In this document: positions 31,856 through 44,100 of the stretch, in pieces
Numbering within the stretch: the first letter of the stretch is position 1
How the letters are laid out: the number at the start of each line of letters is the position of its first letter
Source: Incurvaria masculella
Taxonomy: Eukaryota > Arthropoda > Insecta > Lepidoptera > Incurvariidae
Assembly: GCA_946894095.1 (NCBI GenBank)
Contig: OX335658.1
Coordinates: 15,243,001-15,307,000 of the forward strand
Length of the DNA: 64,000 nt
Direction: 5' to 3'
Notes under the pieces: generated by a model
Seen by the model: only the letters and a program-made list of their open reading frames with translations
The model's database searches: none
What the model was told of the DNA's origin: nothing
Made by a program: the position numbers and the translations under genes

Positions 31856-32163
31856 CTATTTCTTAGCATTTACATTGTCGCCGGCAGCGCAAGTGATTGC
31901 CCATGGCTCCTCAGTGAAGAACACGTGCACAGACACAATGGTGTAAGCGTCGATCCAGTCATAGAGGCACTCGTGGACCACCGGAGCGATCATCTCGGCC
32001 GCAACCCTGGGCAAGAAGTCGTACCAGTCGTAGTCGACGACTGTCTTCTGGCCGAAAATTTGCCAGCCGACACCGGTGACATTGTTGTCCTGGCCGAGAA
32101 GGAACCAGCTGTTGAAGTCGTCGCAGTTGAAGTCGTTCGTGAAGTTGTAGAAGTAATGTTTGC
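31856..32163 (-). CDS. S2 exon D (C-terminal exon with early stop)
   Basis: Acceptor before 32163, phase 1, TAG at 31856-31858. It aligns with S1 exon D throughout. Where S1 reads KQQQVLRLEKLR, S2 reads K-K-stop, and the sequence beyond the stop still translates to QMLCFEKLR in the same frame, so a CAG-to-TAG change shortened the protein recently. Confidence 0.85.
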
Positions 32164-35100
32164 CTGGAATGATAAAACATTAAATTTAATTAATACATTC
32201 TGTTAGTTTATTAACATGTGACATGTAATAGATCTGCATAAATGTATTCGCAGACTGGTTCAATTGTTATTTAGGGAAACCTAAATCTTAAACTCTCAAG
32301 CACAAGTATTTATTGGACCAAAGCATCGAATTGGTCACCATAGACATTTGGTCAACGTAGAAATCAATGTATTGTAATTTACTTGTCATTAAAATGTCAT
32401 TGATTTCGAAAAAAATATGAATTCGAGTTTCTTAGGGCAGAGGAGTAATATTTGGAGTAAATTGGTATAAAATGTAAGTGTAAAATGGAGTTGATATAAA
32501 AAATATCTACTAAAAAACCGGCCAAGTGCGAGTCGGACTCGCACACGAAGGGTTCCGTACCATCGTAAAAAAAATCAAGTTTTTTGTATGGGAGCCCCCT
32601 TTAATTTTGATTATGCTCTGTGAAAATTTCAGCTGTCTACCTGTTACGGTTACTGAGATACAGCCCTGTGACAGACGGACAGACGGACGGACGGACGGAC
32701 GGACGGACGGACGGACGGACGGACGGACAGCGGAGGCTTAGTAATAGCGTTCCGTTTTCACCCTTTGGGTACGGAACCCTAAAAACGAGGAAAATATTAT
32801 GTGTACGATGCACGATGAAACATAAATTTAAGGAGAAATCGTGACAATCTAGAAATTACACATTAGAAAAGCACATAAGCCATGATAAAAGAAACACCTG
32901 TGAATTCCGCTATTTAAAACACTTTATCGTAACTATCTTAATCTTAGCTTGAAGCAGGCCAAGATTGATCTGTTTGGCCCACGAAGGGAAGATTACGTTA
33001 CTTTTAGATTGAGAATTGACATGAGTAATTATAAGATTATGAGAAGAATGGAATTATATGGCGTGTCTGATTTTCCAACCGATCTGGTGAACCAGGAAAT
33101 AGTAATATAATTAAACCAACATAAGAAAATCGACTACGGGCGATAACTGTGTCCATGCTCTTAATCTTTTACTAGGTTTTAAAATTTTTGAATTCTAAAA
33201 TATTTTTTTTTTTTTTATGGTACGTCCATCTGCGATCAGTCTTCAGACTATAATCAGATCTCTTGAGTGTGCGTGGTTTTGTAGGTCAAACATGTCCAAT
33301 AACATTAGACCTTCCTCCATACTTAGATCAATCAGAACCGGTTGTCAAGATCCAGTATGTCATATCTTTTAAGTCGTCGTTGCTTGTGATCTGGGATTAG
33401 TAGGTTTGATGCAAGTACGTTGACATGGTTATTAAGTCGGGTTTTGTATTTGGTAGAGACCATTCTTATTTCATCCTTCACCGTAGGAATCTCAAGATGT
33501 TCGTGTATTTCAGTAGTCCGAGTGAACCATTTGGCTATCTGTTTGAGCACGTTATTTTGAAACCTTTGCAGAATTTCGATGTTAGACTTGCTGGCGGTAC
33601 CCCACAGCTGAATACCATATGTCCATATGGGTTTGATGATAGACGTTTGATCTGGAGAGAACATATTACAAAGAAGAGAGACGAATTGAACATCCGCTAT
33701 AAAAAAAAAAATCACCTGGCTCCTTGGCAGAGGCTCCAGTCTGAGTCTAGAGAACAAGCTGCTCATTTACAAGGCAATTCTAAAATATATAATAGTAATC
33801 TATGTCTATATGTTTTAATTTTTTTGAAACATACAAATAATGACTATAAACATTGGAAAACATTTGCCTTTTTTTTGTTAATTTTCGATTATTTTTTTCT
33901 GAAAAATACAGATATTTACAAAAAAACAAAACATACGGACATAGAATAAAGCTTTCTCAAGTAATATAAAAAACAATCATTACAATCTGACAACGTTTAG
34001 GGATAGGGAAACTTTAGGGCCTGAAAGATGATTTCGCTATTTTAATTGCAGTCGCCGTGTAAAATTTTGCCTCGGCGAATGTACAAAGAATGCATTTCTT
34101 GAAATTGTCAAATCTTAGATTTCCTGTGACGACACGACAGCCTGAGTTATCGATTAAACTCTTTTACCCATTCCCGGGAAGCAGTTCTGTTGAGTAAACA
34201 GTGTCTGCTGCAGAAGACTATCGGAATCGTCTGGCACGTATCTGTAGCCGGTAACGCCGTCGGTTGTATCTCTAAACCAGAGTCCGTCGCCTAAGCTTTC
34301 GAAGGATGTGCGGCCTCCAGACCTCAGGGTGGTGGGGTCGACGACCAGGAAGTGGGAGCAAATGTATGCGGACCCAGAGAGGTTCTTAAGCTCATTGGTA
34401 CCAGATGCCAGTGGAAAATACGTTGGAGGTCCAGTGGCGACTATGGTTTCTGGTTGCTGCAAGAAATCAAAATCATGTAGATTCAGACAGTGTTGCGAGA
34501 TAAATTACTACGACGATCTTGATATTTAACAGGTTTGATGATTGACTGCACTGGCGTGCCAGAGGTCTAGGTTCAATTCCTCGCCCCGACATGCACCACT
34601 TTCTTTCTCTTTCTGAGTTCGATAAGTGCATCTCGTCACGAATGCGAGCTGATCCATGTAAAAATTTAGGTCCCCTTGCCCTACTAGGTGGTAGGGTTTA
34701 AGCTTTGCCTGGGTAGGTACCATCGCATTGGATGAAAAGATGAATAGGAAAGCGGGAATGAAAATTAGTCCGTGCTTTCCATCCAGTTCAATGTAGTCGT
34801 GCTAATACATGTAAGGTCCTGGCATGGCACCTAATTCCTTCGGGAATGTGGCGTATTGGGCTAATATCAAAACGGTAGTTGTGAGGTATATGCAATCCAT
34901 GTCAGGTTCCAAAAAAAAGTTGCAGAAAATGTGTGCGACCTCAGTAATTGTAGATATTACTGGGAAATACCATAAACAGACCATTTCAATATATTCATGT
35001 CAATATACCGAGTGGTTATATTAATACCTGTGCAGGCTTAGATGAAAAAGGATTTTCTTTTTCATCTAAGTATGCAGGTACCTATTTAGGAGGTTCATGG

Positions 35101-38100
35101 TTACAAAGTTTGCACAACGGTGTCAACATTTCTCTTTAACAATATGTACATCATTTAGATCCCACAAAATTAAATAGTGCAAATACTACAACCTGCTTAT
35201 GGTAGTATACTGTTAAATGCAGACATTGGAAAGAGAATGAATTCCTAAGTCCCAATAGTTGACGTCTATATGACGGAAAGAGATCTCGACAGCAGATGAG
35301 GGATCTGAAAGTCTCATATTAAAATATAACCAAATTTTTTAATTGATGAGTACCAACACTCTATCATTATTGGTGGTCATTTTATTAGAAATACATAATA
35401 GTTTTAGATATGCAATAAAAATTGGAAAGAAAAAAAATAACAAAAAATATAATATGGATAACATGGACAGTCAACAAAGTATTTCAAGCTTGCTCTACTT
35501 ACACAAAACTGGGCCCCAGCGATAAAACCGTTAGCGTCATAAAACGGATTGAAGCCGAAGTCTTTCTCACTGACGCCTACAAACTGTACAGTAAGGTCAT
35601 TGTCAATGGACACAGCCTGCCAGCGGTCCTCCAGCGCTTCAGCCAAGGTGTTGGGAACCCTCCACAAAAAGGTCTCGTTGTTGCCGGTCTCAGTGGCGCC
35701 GTACTTCACCCGCATGCTGGACCATTTTCCTGAAACATTCAAACCAAACGATATGATCAAGTGTATATACACCGGGTGGCTCAGCTCAAATGGCAGTGGG
35801 CTGGTCACGTCAGCCGAAGAGACGACGACCGTCGGAGTAACCGTGTCCGTGTAACAGTTTGGGAAGACCATCCGCCAGGTGGGAAGACGACATCAAGTGC
35901 GTCGGCGGAAAGCAGTGGTTCCGTGCCGCTGAGGGCCGGGCCGACTGGAAAACAATTTAAGAGGCGTATGTCCAGCAGTGGACGCAAACACGCTGACTGA
36001 CTGACTGTATCAGTCTCTGGAGGCCATTTTTTTCGCTTATTAGTCTAGATACGGAATTCACTCCTTCATCCTCATTGAATCAGTAAATAACTTCACCTAT
36101 TCGGATGCATTTATGGATCTCTGAGGAAGCGAAGAAAGGAGCATGCTTGGTCTAAAACTATCAGATAAAGTAAAAACCAGCCAAGTGCGAGTCGGACTCG
36201 CACACAAAGGGTTCCGTACCATCGTAAAAAAAAACAAAAAAAAAACACGTTTTTTGTATGGGAGCCCCCTTTAATTTTAATTATTTTTTAATCTTACCTA
36301 TTTGTTGTTGTAGCGGCAAAATAAATACACACTCTGTGAACATTTCAGCTGTCTACCTGTTACGGTTACTGAGATACAGCCCTGTGACGGACGGACAGAC
36401 GGACGGACGGACGGACGGACGGACGGACGGACGGACGGACGGACGGACAGCGGAGGCTTAGTAATCGGGTTCCGTTCTCACCCTTTGGGTACGGAACCCT
36501 AAAAACATCAACATTGGATCATAGATGTAAGGAAAAGAACACGAAAACTCAAGTGGCCATGGGTAGGACACATTTGTAGGACAAATGATATGTATAATAT
36601 AAAACAAATTAAAAAAAAAAATTACAAAAAAAATAACCGACTTCAAATAAAAAGCACTAAAAAGTAAAAAAATAATTTCCATTTTTGTAGTTACGATTTC
36701 TGTTTTTTTTTTGAGTCGGCGTCAGCCGGGCACGCGCTGCGCCAATCAAGAGAACCTAACCTAACCTAACCTAACCTAACCTTGGCTGACACCGACTCAA
36801 AAAATAACAGAAATCGTAACTACAAAAATGGAAATTATTTTTTAGTTTTTAGTGCTTTTTCTTTGAAGTCGGTTATTTTTTTTGTAATTTTTTTTTTATT
36901 TGTTTATGTTTAGTGAATCTGAAGTACACTTACTAATTTGTACACGTCCTTTCCAATAAAAAAAACAATCACCGAAATCGCTTGGCGTTATATTGAGTTA
37001 TTCGTCCATTTGTCGTGCACATCTTAATACAAATTTAAGACTTTTATGATTTTCTCATGGATATCATTGTCAGATCTTTAAAATGGGACCACTTGGAAAG
37101 CACTAGCCATCATTTAAAAAAATAATTATCAAAATCGGTTCACCCAGGCAAAAGTTATGAGGTAACAAACATAATAAAAAAAACATACAGACGAATTGAT
37201 AACCTCCTTCTTTTTTGAAGTCGGTTAAAAAGGTAGGTTACTTAGGTAGGTAGCACACCGTAGACCTTTTCGAGTTCGTTTTACAAGCTTGATACAGAAT
37301 CGCGACGGGAGCGAAGAACTTGTTTCCTCCTATATATCAAGCCTCTAACGTGTGTCTCCAGATAAACAGGTTAGCTAATACCTGGGAGTCTACTCATGAG
37401 ATTCTCACCTGTGTGTCACCGGTGACTGCCCGGTGAGTCACAAATTTTCGAAATTGGGCCCTCGGGATTTTCGAAATACTAAATTTATATTTCCTTTTAT
37501 ATGCAACTATGTATTATAGAGGTTATTCTTTTGATTGCGCACACCACGCGGTTGATTCTGACGATCTGATTCTTGAGAAAGTTTTAAAGGCGCAAAATCG
37601 CAGTTCCCATACGAAGTCACGTGACAAATTGTGATTTTGAGATTTCAGAAAAAAAATAATTGGTCAGGTGCTTACCCATTTCTGCACTCAGAATCTACCG
37701 GAAGGGCGCATTGAGAATGTCGTAACCGTGAAACATATGCACAGTCGCACCATAACTTGCTAAACATATTATCGCAACAGAGCAAAATTATACGGGGATG
37801 CGCTTCACGCACTCCTTGCAACAGTGAACACTCTAAATGCATAGCATGCTTGTTTCACGTAATCTTATGTGTGGGTACAGTCACGTATTTTCATGTCTGC
37901 AGTTGAAAGCGTAATAATACATAGGTCAAGGTCAATATAACGAGAAGAGATCCAGAATGTTGTTTCTATTATTATCTGTGGGCTTTCTAGAGGTTACATT
38001 TTACATTATAAATAAATGTGACCTAACAATAATGTCGGGGGCTCTATGTCTGTACACCCGAATTTTCGTTAAGCATATAGTTGGTTCTAGCTGTTGGTAA

Positions 38101-41100
38101 GAATCATATACAGGAATCCTTTTCACACTTTATTGCTGAACCATTATCTCTTCATTTTATGTCATATTTATTTTATAGCTACAAGAAAAAAATAACTATT
38201 GGCGACGTTTTTATTCCCAGTCTTGGACATCAAACCGTCTTTAAAAAAATCATTTCCAATTGCTAGTTCTTATACGTTAGCTTTTTCAGCTGCTACTAAA
38301 TTGCTTGTTTCCATCAGTGTGGATCGATCCGCACATTCAGAACGCTAACATGAAATACCATCTACTCAAATCCTGAACATCATCTCCTTCTACTGCGTCC
38401 CTAGTTTCTGCGTTTATCACTTCACTTATTGCATGTACATGTGCGTATTATTTTTTTCTTTCTTCTCTATAAGTATATTTATTCATGTTTTACTTTATTT
38501 TAGTTTTTTTTTCATTTGTTTGCTACAACTCTGTTTTGTTCCGCCTACCATTTTCTGATTTGGTAAAAGGGTACACTGGCGGAAAATGTCTCAGGCATAA
38601 AGTACCATTATATACGATTTAAGGTGGCCCAACCCGCCCATTTCCCCATACAAAAGGGGAAAGAAGATCACGCCTATATTTCCAGGGATCCAAAATTTTG
38701 CTCAATATAGCTTTATTTGATTGAACTAGATGTCTGATGACCATTGGCATTGTAAAATTGTGTTTGGTTTCCAAGTTATAACTTCCGAAAGTTCGCATTT
38801 TTCGCGCGTTTTATACAATTACTTTGGATGTGGATTACGCAATGATAAAGTAAGAACATCTTAAAAAGATTAGTCATCAGACATAGCTTGTTTAATCAAG
38901 ATTTATAATCTATTTGGTTTTTGTTAGATTTTTGACTACAGCGGTCGTGGTTTACTTGTAGCTATAAGTCGTTTTGAAATTAAAATTTTCGTAAATCTTA
39001 CCAAATCATACACTATGCACATTGTCTTTTTTGTGGACAGGTTGAATCTTCCTCATAACGGAGTCTTATTCTTAGAAACAGAGAAGGTCCCAGAGCGCAA
39101 CAGCACGGTTTTGTACCGTGCCCGCAAATGAGTTGAGGCCGCCGGGTTGGGCCACCTTAAGTGCAATAAACGTTTTTCTGATTTGATTTGAATTATTGTA
39201 GTATTCTTTGATTCACGAATGAGGTCACTTCGTTCAGTATATGGATATGTCGCCCGCTAGGTGCAAAACTATTCATGGTATGGTGGACCGAAGCAGAATA
39301 TTAAAACCGTAAAGGAATATTCCTACACCTATCCTGATCCATGCAGGACTTAAGCCACGGCGCCATTGTCGGTTCGCAAATCGAGTTTGCTCGCACGTCA
39401 AGGTCGAGCAAGGCTGACAATCCACTGACCTAACCATAACAGTCTCCACCGCGGACTTGAGTGGAACTGTCTTGTCGACTGTATGTGAGTGAATTAAAAT
39501 TGTTTCAAAGACCGTCGGAATCATACCGTTGCTAGCTGATCTATAGTTTATTATCTTTCAGGTAAAGGTATGTATGTTTCAGGTATATCGCTGTTCGAGT
39601 GTTGTGTGCAGTATCTTGCAATTACATATGCTGTCGTGATTTTATTATTTACGATGAATATAGGTTGGAGCGCGCTTGTAGAATAACAAGTATTAGCATA
39701 CCTACCTGTATCATTATTTAACTTGATAACAGATCTCAGTGGAAGAAATCATGCATGTAGGAATCTCAAGATGTTCGTGTATTTCAGTAGTCCGAGTGAA
39801 CCATTTGGCTATCTGTTTGAGCACGTTATTTTGAAACCTTTGCAGAATTTCGATGTTAGACTTGCTGGCGGTACCCCACAGCTGAATACCATATGTCCAT
39901 ATGGGTTTGATGATAGACGTTTGATCTGGAGAGAACATATTACAAAGAAGAGAGACGAATTGAACATCCGCTATAAAAAAAAAAATCACCTGGCTCCTTG
40001 GCAGAGGCTCCAGTCTGAGTCTAGAGAACAAGCTGCTCATTTACAAGGCAATTCTAAAATATATAATAGTAATCTATGTCTATATGTTTTAATTTTTTTG
40101 AAACATACAAATAATGACTATAAACATTGGAAAACATTTGCCTTTTTTTTGTTAATTTTCGATTATTTTTTTCTGAAAAATACAGATATTTACAAAAAAA
40201 CAAAACATACGGACATAGAATAAAGCTTTCTCAAGTAATATAAAAAACAATCATTACAATCTGACAACGTTTAGGGATAGGGAAACTTTAGGGCCTGAAA
40301 GATGATTTGGCTATTTTAATTGCAGTCGCCGTGTAAAATTTTGCCTCGGCGAATGTACAAAGAATGCATTTCTTGAAATTGTCAAATCTTAGATTTCCTG
40401 TGACGACACGACAGCCTGAGTTATCGATTAAACTCTTTTACCCATTCCCGGGAAGCAGTTCTGTTGAGTAAACAGTGTCTGCTGCAGAAGACTATCGGAA
40501 TCGTCTGGCACGTATCTGTAGCCGGTAACGCCGTCGGTTGTATCTCTAAACCAGAGTCCGTCGCCTAAGCTTTCGAAGGATGTGCGGCCTCCAGACCTCA
40601 GGGTGGTGGGGTCGACGACCAGGAAGTGGGAGCAAATGTATGCGGACCCAGAGAGGTTCTTAAGCTCATTGGTACCAGATGCCAGTGGAAAATACGTTGG
40701 AGGTCCAGTGGCGACTATGGTTTCTGGTTGCTGCAAGAAATCAAAATCATGTAGATTCAGACAGTGTTGCGAGATAAATTACTACGACGATCTTGATATT
40801 TAACAGGTTTGATGATTGACTGCACTGGCGTGCCAGAGGTCTAGGTTCAATTCCTCGCCCCGACATGCACCACTTTCTTTCTCTTTCTGAGTTCGATAAG
40901 TGCATCTCGTCACGAATGCGAGCTGATCCATGTAAAAATTTAGGTCCCCTTGCCCTACTAGGTGGTAGGGTTTAAGCTTTGCCTGGGTAGGTACCATCGC
41001 ATTGGATGAAAAGATGAATAGGAAAGCGGGAATGAAAATTAGTCCGTGCTTTCCATCCAGTTCAATGTAGTCGTGCTAATACATGTAAGGTCCTGGCATG

Positions 41101-44100
41101 GCACCTAATTCCTTCGGGAATGTGGCGTATTGGGCTAATATCAAAACGGTAGTTGTGAGGTATATGCAATCCATGTCAGGTTCCAAAAAAAAGTTGCAGA
41201 AAATGTGTGCGACCTCAGTAATTGTAGATATTACTGGGAAATACCATAAACAGACCATTTCAATATATTCATGTCAATATACCGAGTGGTTATATTAATA
41301 CCTGTGCAGGCTTAGATGAAAAAGGATTTTCTTTTTCATCTAAGTATGCAGGTACCTATTTAGGAGGTTCATGGTTACAAAGTTTGCACAACGGTGTCAA
41401 CATTTCTCTTTAACAATATGTACATCATTTAGATCCCACAAAATTAAATAGTGCAAATACTACAACCTGCTTATGGTAGTATACTGTTAAATGCAGACAT
41501 TGGAAAGAGAATGAATTCCTAAGTCCCAATAGTTGACGTCTATATGACGGAAAGAGATCTCGACAGCAGATGAGGGATCTGAAAGTCTCATATTAAAATA
41601 TAACCAAATTTTTTAATTGATGAGTACCAACACTCTATCATTATTGGTGGTCATTTTATTAGAAATACATAATAGTTTTAGATATGCAATAAAAATTGGA
41701 AAGAAAAAAAATAACAAAAAATATAATATGGATAACATGGACAGTCAACAAAGTATTTCAAGCTTGCTCTACTTACACAAAACTGGGCCCCAGCGATAAA
41801 ACCGTTAGCGTCATAAAACGGATTGAAGCCGAAGTCTTTCTCACTGACGCCTACAAACTGTACAGTAAGGTCATTGTCAATGGACACAGCCTGCCAGCGG
41901 TCCTCCAGCGCTTCAGCCAAGGTGTTGGGAACCCTCCACAAAAAGGTCTCGTTGTTGCCGGTCTCAGTGGCGCCGTACTTCACCCGCATGCTGGACCATT
42001 TTCCTGAAACATTCAAACCAAACGATATGATCAAGTGTATATACACCGGGTGGCTCAGCTCAAATGGCAGTGGGCTGGTCACGTCAGCCGAAGAGACGAC
42101 GACCGTCGGAGTAACCGTGTCCGTGTAACAGTTTGGGAAGACCATCCGCCAGGTGGGAAGACGACATCAAGTGCGTCGGCGGAAAGCAGTGGTTCCGTGC
42201 CGCTGAGGGCCGGGCCGACTGGAAAACAATTTAAGAGGCGTATGTCCAGCAGTGGACGCAAACACGCTGACTGACTGACTGTATCAGTCTCTGGAGGCCA
42301 TTTTTTTCGCTTATTAGTCTAGATACGGAATTCACTCCTTCATCCTCATTGAATCAGTAAATAACTTCACCTATTCGGATGCATTTATGGATCTCTGAGG
42401 AAGCGAAGAAAGGAGCATGCTTGGTCTAAAACTATCAGATAAAGTAAAAACCAGCCAAGTGCGAGTCGGACTCGCACACAAAGGGTTCCGTACCATCGTA
42501 AAAAAAAACAAAAAAAAAACACGTTTTTTGTATGGGAGCCCCCTTTAATTTTAATTATTTTTTAATCTTACCTATTTGTTGTTATAGCGGCAAAATAAAT
42601 ACACACTCTGTGAACATTTCAGCTGTCTACCTGTTACGGTTACTGAGATACAGCCCTGTGACGGACGGACAGACGGACGGACGGACGGACGGACGGACGG
42701 ACGGACGGACGGACGGACGGACAGCGGAGGCTTAGTAATCGGGTTCCGTTCTCACCCTTTGGGTACGGAACCCTAAAAACATCAACATTGGATCATAGAT
42801 GTAAGGAAAAGAACACGAAAACTCAAGTGGCCATGGGTAGGACACATTTGTAGGACAAATGATATGTATAATATAAAACAAATTAAAAAAAAAAATTACA
42901 AAAAAAATAACCGACTTCAAATAAAAAGCACTAAAAAGTAAAAAAATAATTTCCATTTTTGTAGTTACGATTTCTGTTTTTTTTTTGAGTCGGCGTCAGC
43001 CGGGCACGCGCTGCGCCAATCAAGAGAACCTAACCTAACCTAACCTAACCTAACCTTGGCTGACACCGACTCAAAAAATAACAGAAATCGTAACTACAAA
43101 AATGGAAATTATTTTTTAGTTTTTAGTGCTTTTTCTTTGAAGTCGGTTATTTTTTTTGTAATTTTTTTTTTATTTGTTTATGTTTAGTGAATCTGAAGTA
43201 CACTTACTAATTTGTACACGTCCTTTCCAATAAAAAAAACAATCACCGAAATCGCTTGGCGTTATATTGAGTTATTCGTCCATTTGTCGTGCACATCTTA
43301 ATACAAATTTAAGACTTTTATGATTTTCTCATGGATATCATTGTCAGATCTTTAAAATGGGACCACTTGGAAAGCACTAGCCATCATTTAAAAAAATAAT
43401 TATCAAAATCGGTTCACCCAGGCAAAAGTTATGAGGTAACAAACATAATAAAAAAAACATACAGACGAATTGATAACCTCCTTCTTTTTTGAAGTCGGTT
43501 AAAAAGGTAGGTTACTTAGGTAGGTAGCACACCGTAGACCTTTTCGAGTTCGTTTTACAAGCTTGATACAGAATCGCGACGGGAGCGAAGAACTTGTTTC
43601 CTCCTATATATCAAGCCTCTAACGTGTGTCTCCAGATAAACAGGTTAGCTAATACCTGGGAGTCTACTCATGAGATTCTCACCTGTGTGTCACCGGTGAC
43701 TGCCCGGTGAGTCACAAATTTTCGAAATTGGGCCCTCGGGATTTTCGAAATACTAAATTTATATTTCCTTTTATATGCAACTATGTATTATAGAGGTTAT
43801 TCTTTTGATTGCGCACACCACGCGGTTGATTCTGACGATCTGATTCTTGAGAAAGTTTTAAAGGCGCAAAATCGCAGTTCCCATACGAAGTCACGTGACA
43901 AATTGTGATTTTGAGATTTCAGAAAAAAAATAATTGGTCAGGTGCTTACCCATTTCTGCACTCAGAATCTACCGGAAGGGCGCATTGAGAATGTCGTAAC
44001 CGTGAAACATATGCACAGTCGCACCATAACTTGCTAAACATATTATCGCAACAGAGCAAAATTATACGGGGATGCGCTTCACGCACTCCTTGCAACAGTG

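Larger units (their letters stand above)
33483..39755. repeat. 6,273-bp tandem duplication, unit 1
   Basis: Matches 39757-46029 at a constant offset of 6,274. I noticed only three substitutions (34035 C/G, 36310 G/A, 38783 T/G), none in an exon. The unit holds S2 exons B and C, a SINE, a LINE 3' end, an (ACGG)n element, the TTAGG-loop inverted repeat and a TTAA-flanked MITE. One extra T (39756) separates the units; no long homology is seen at the breakpoints. Confidence 0.97.

Noticed and set aside
32680..32730. CRISPR-like or coding reading of the GGAC arrays
   Set aside because: Simple tetranucleotide repeats within a eukaryotic interspersed element; no spacers.
33425..33949. 174-codon plus-strand frame, repeated in part at 39723-40223
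   Set aside because: Antisense of the Jockey RT remnant followed by AT-rich translation.
35549..35854. Plus-strand frame across exon B of S2 and its copy at 41823-42128
   Set aside because: Mostly antisense of exon B running on into a LINE fragment.
39273..39524. 83-codon minus-strand frame (and 45547-45798) as the missing leader exon for a separate copy of S2
   Set aside because: No hydrophobic leader and no phase-1 donor; the frame looks like repeat sequence.
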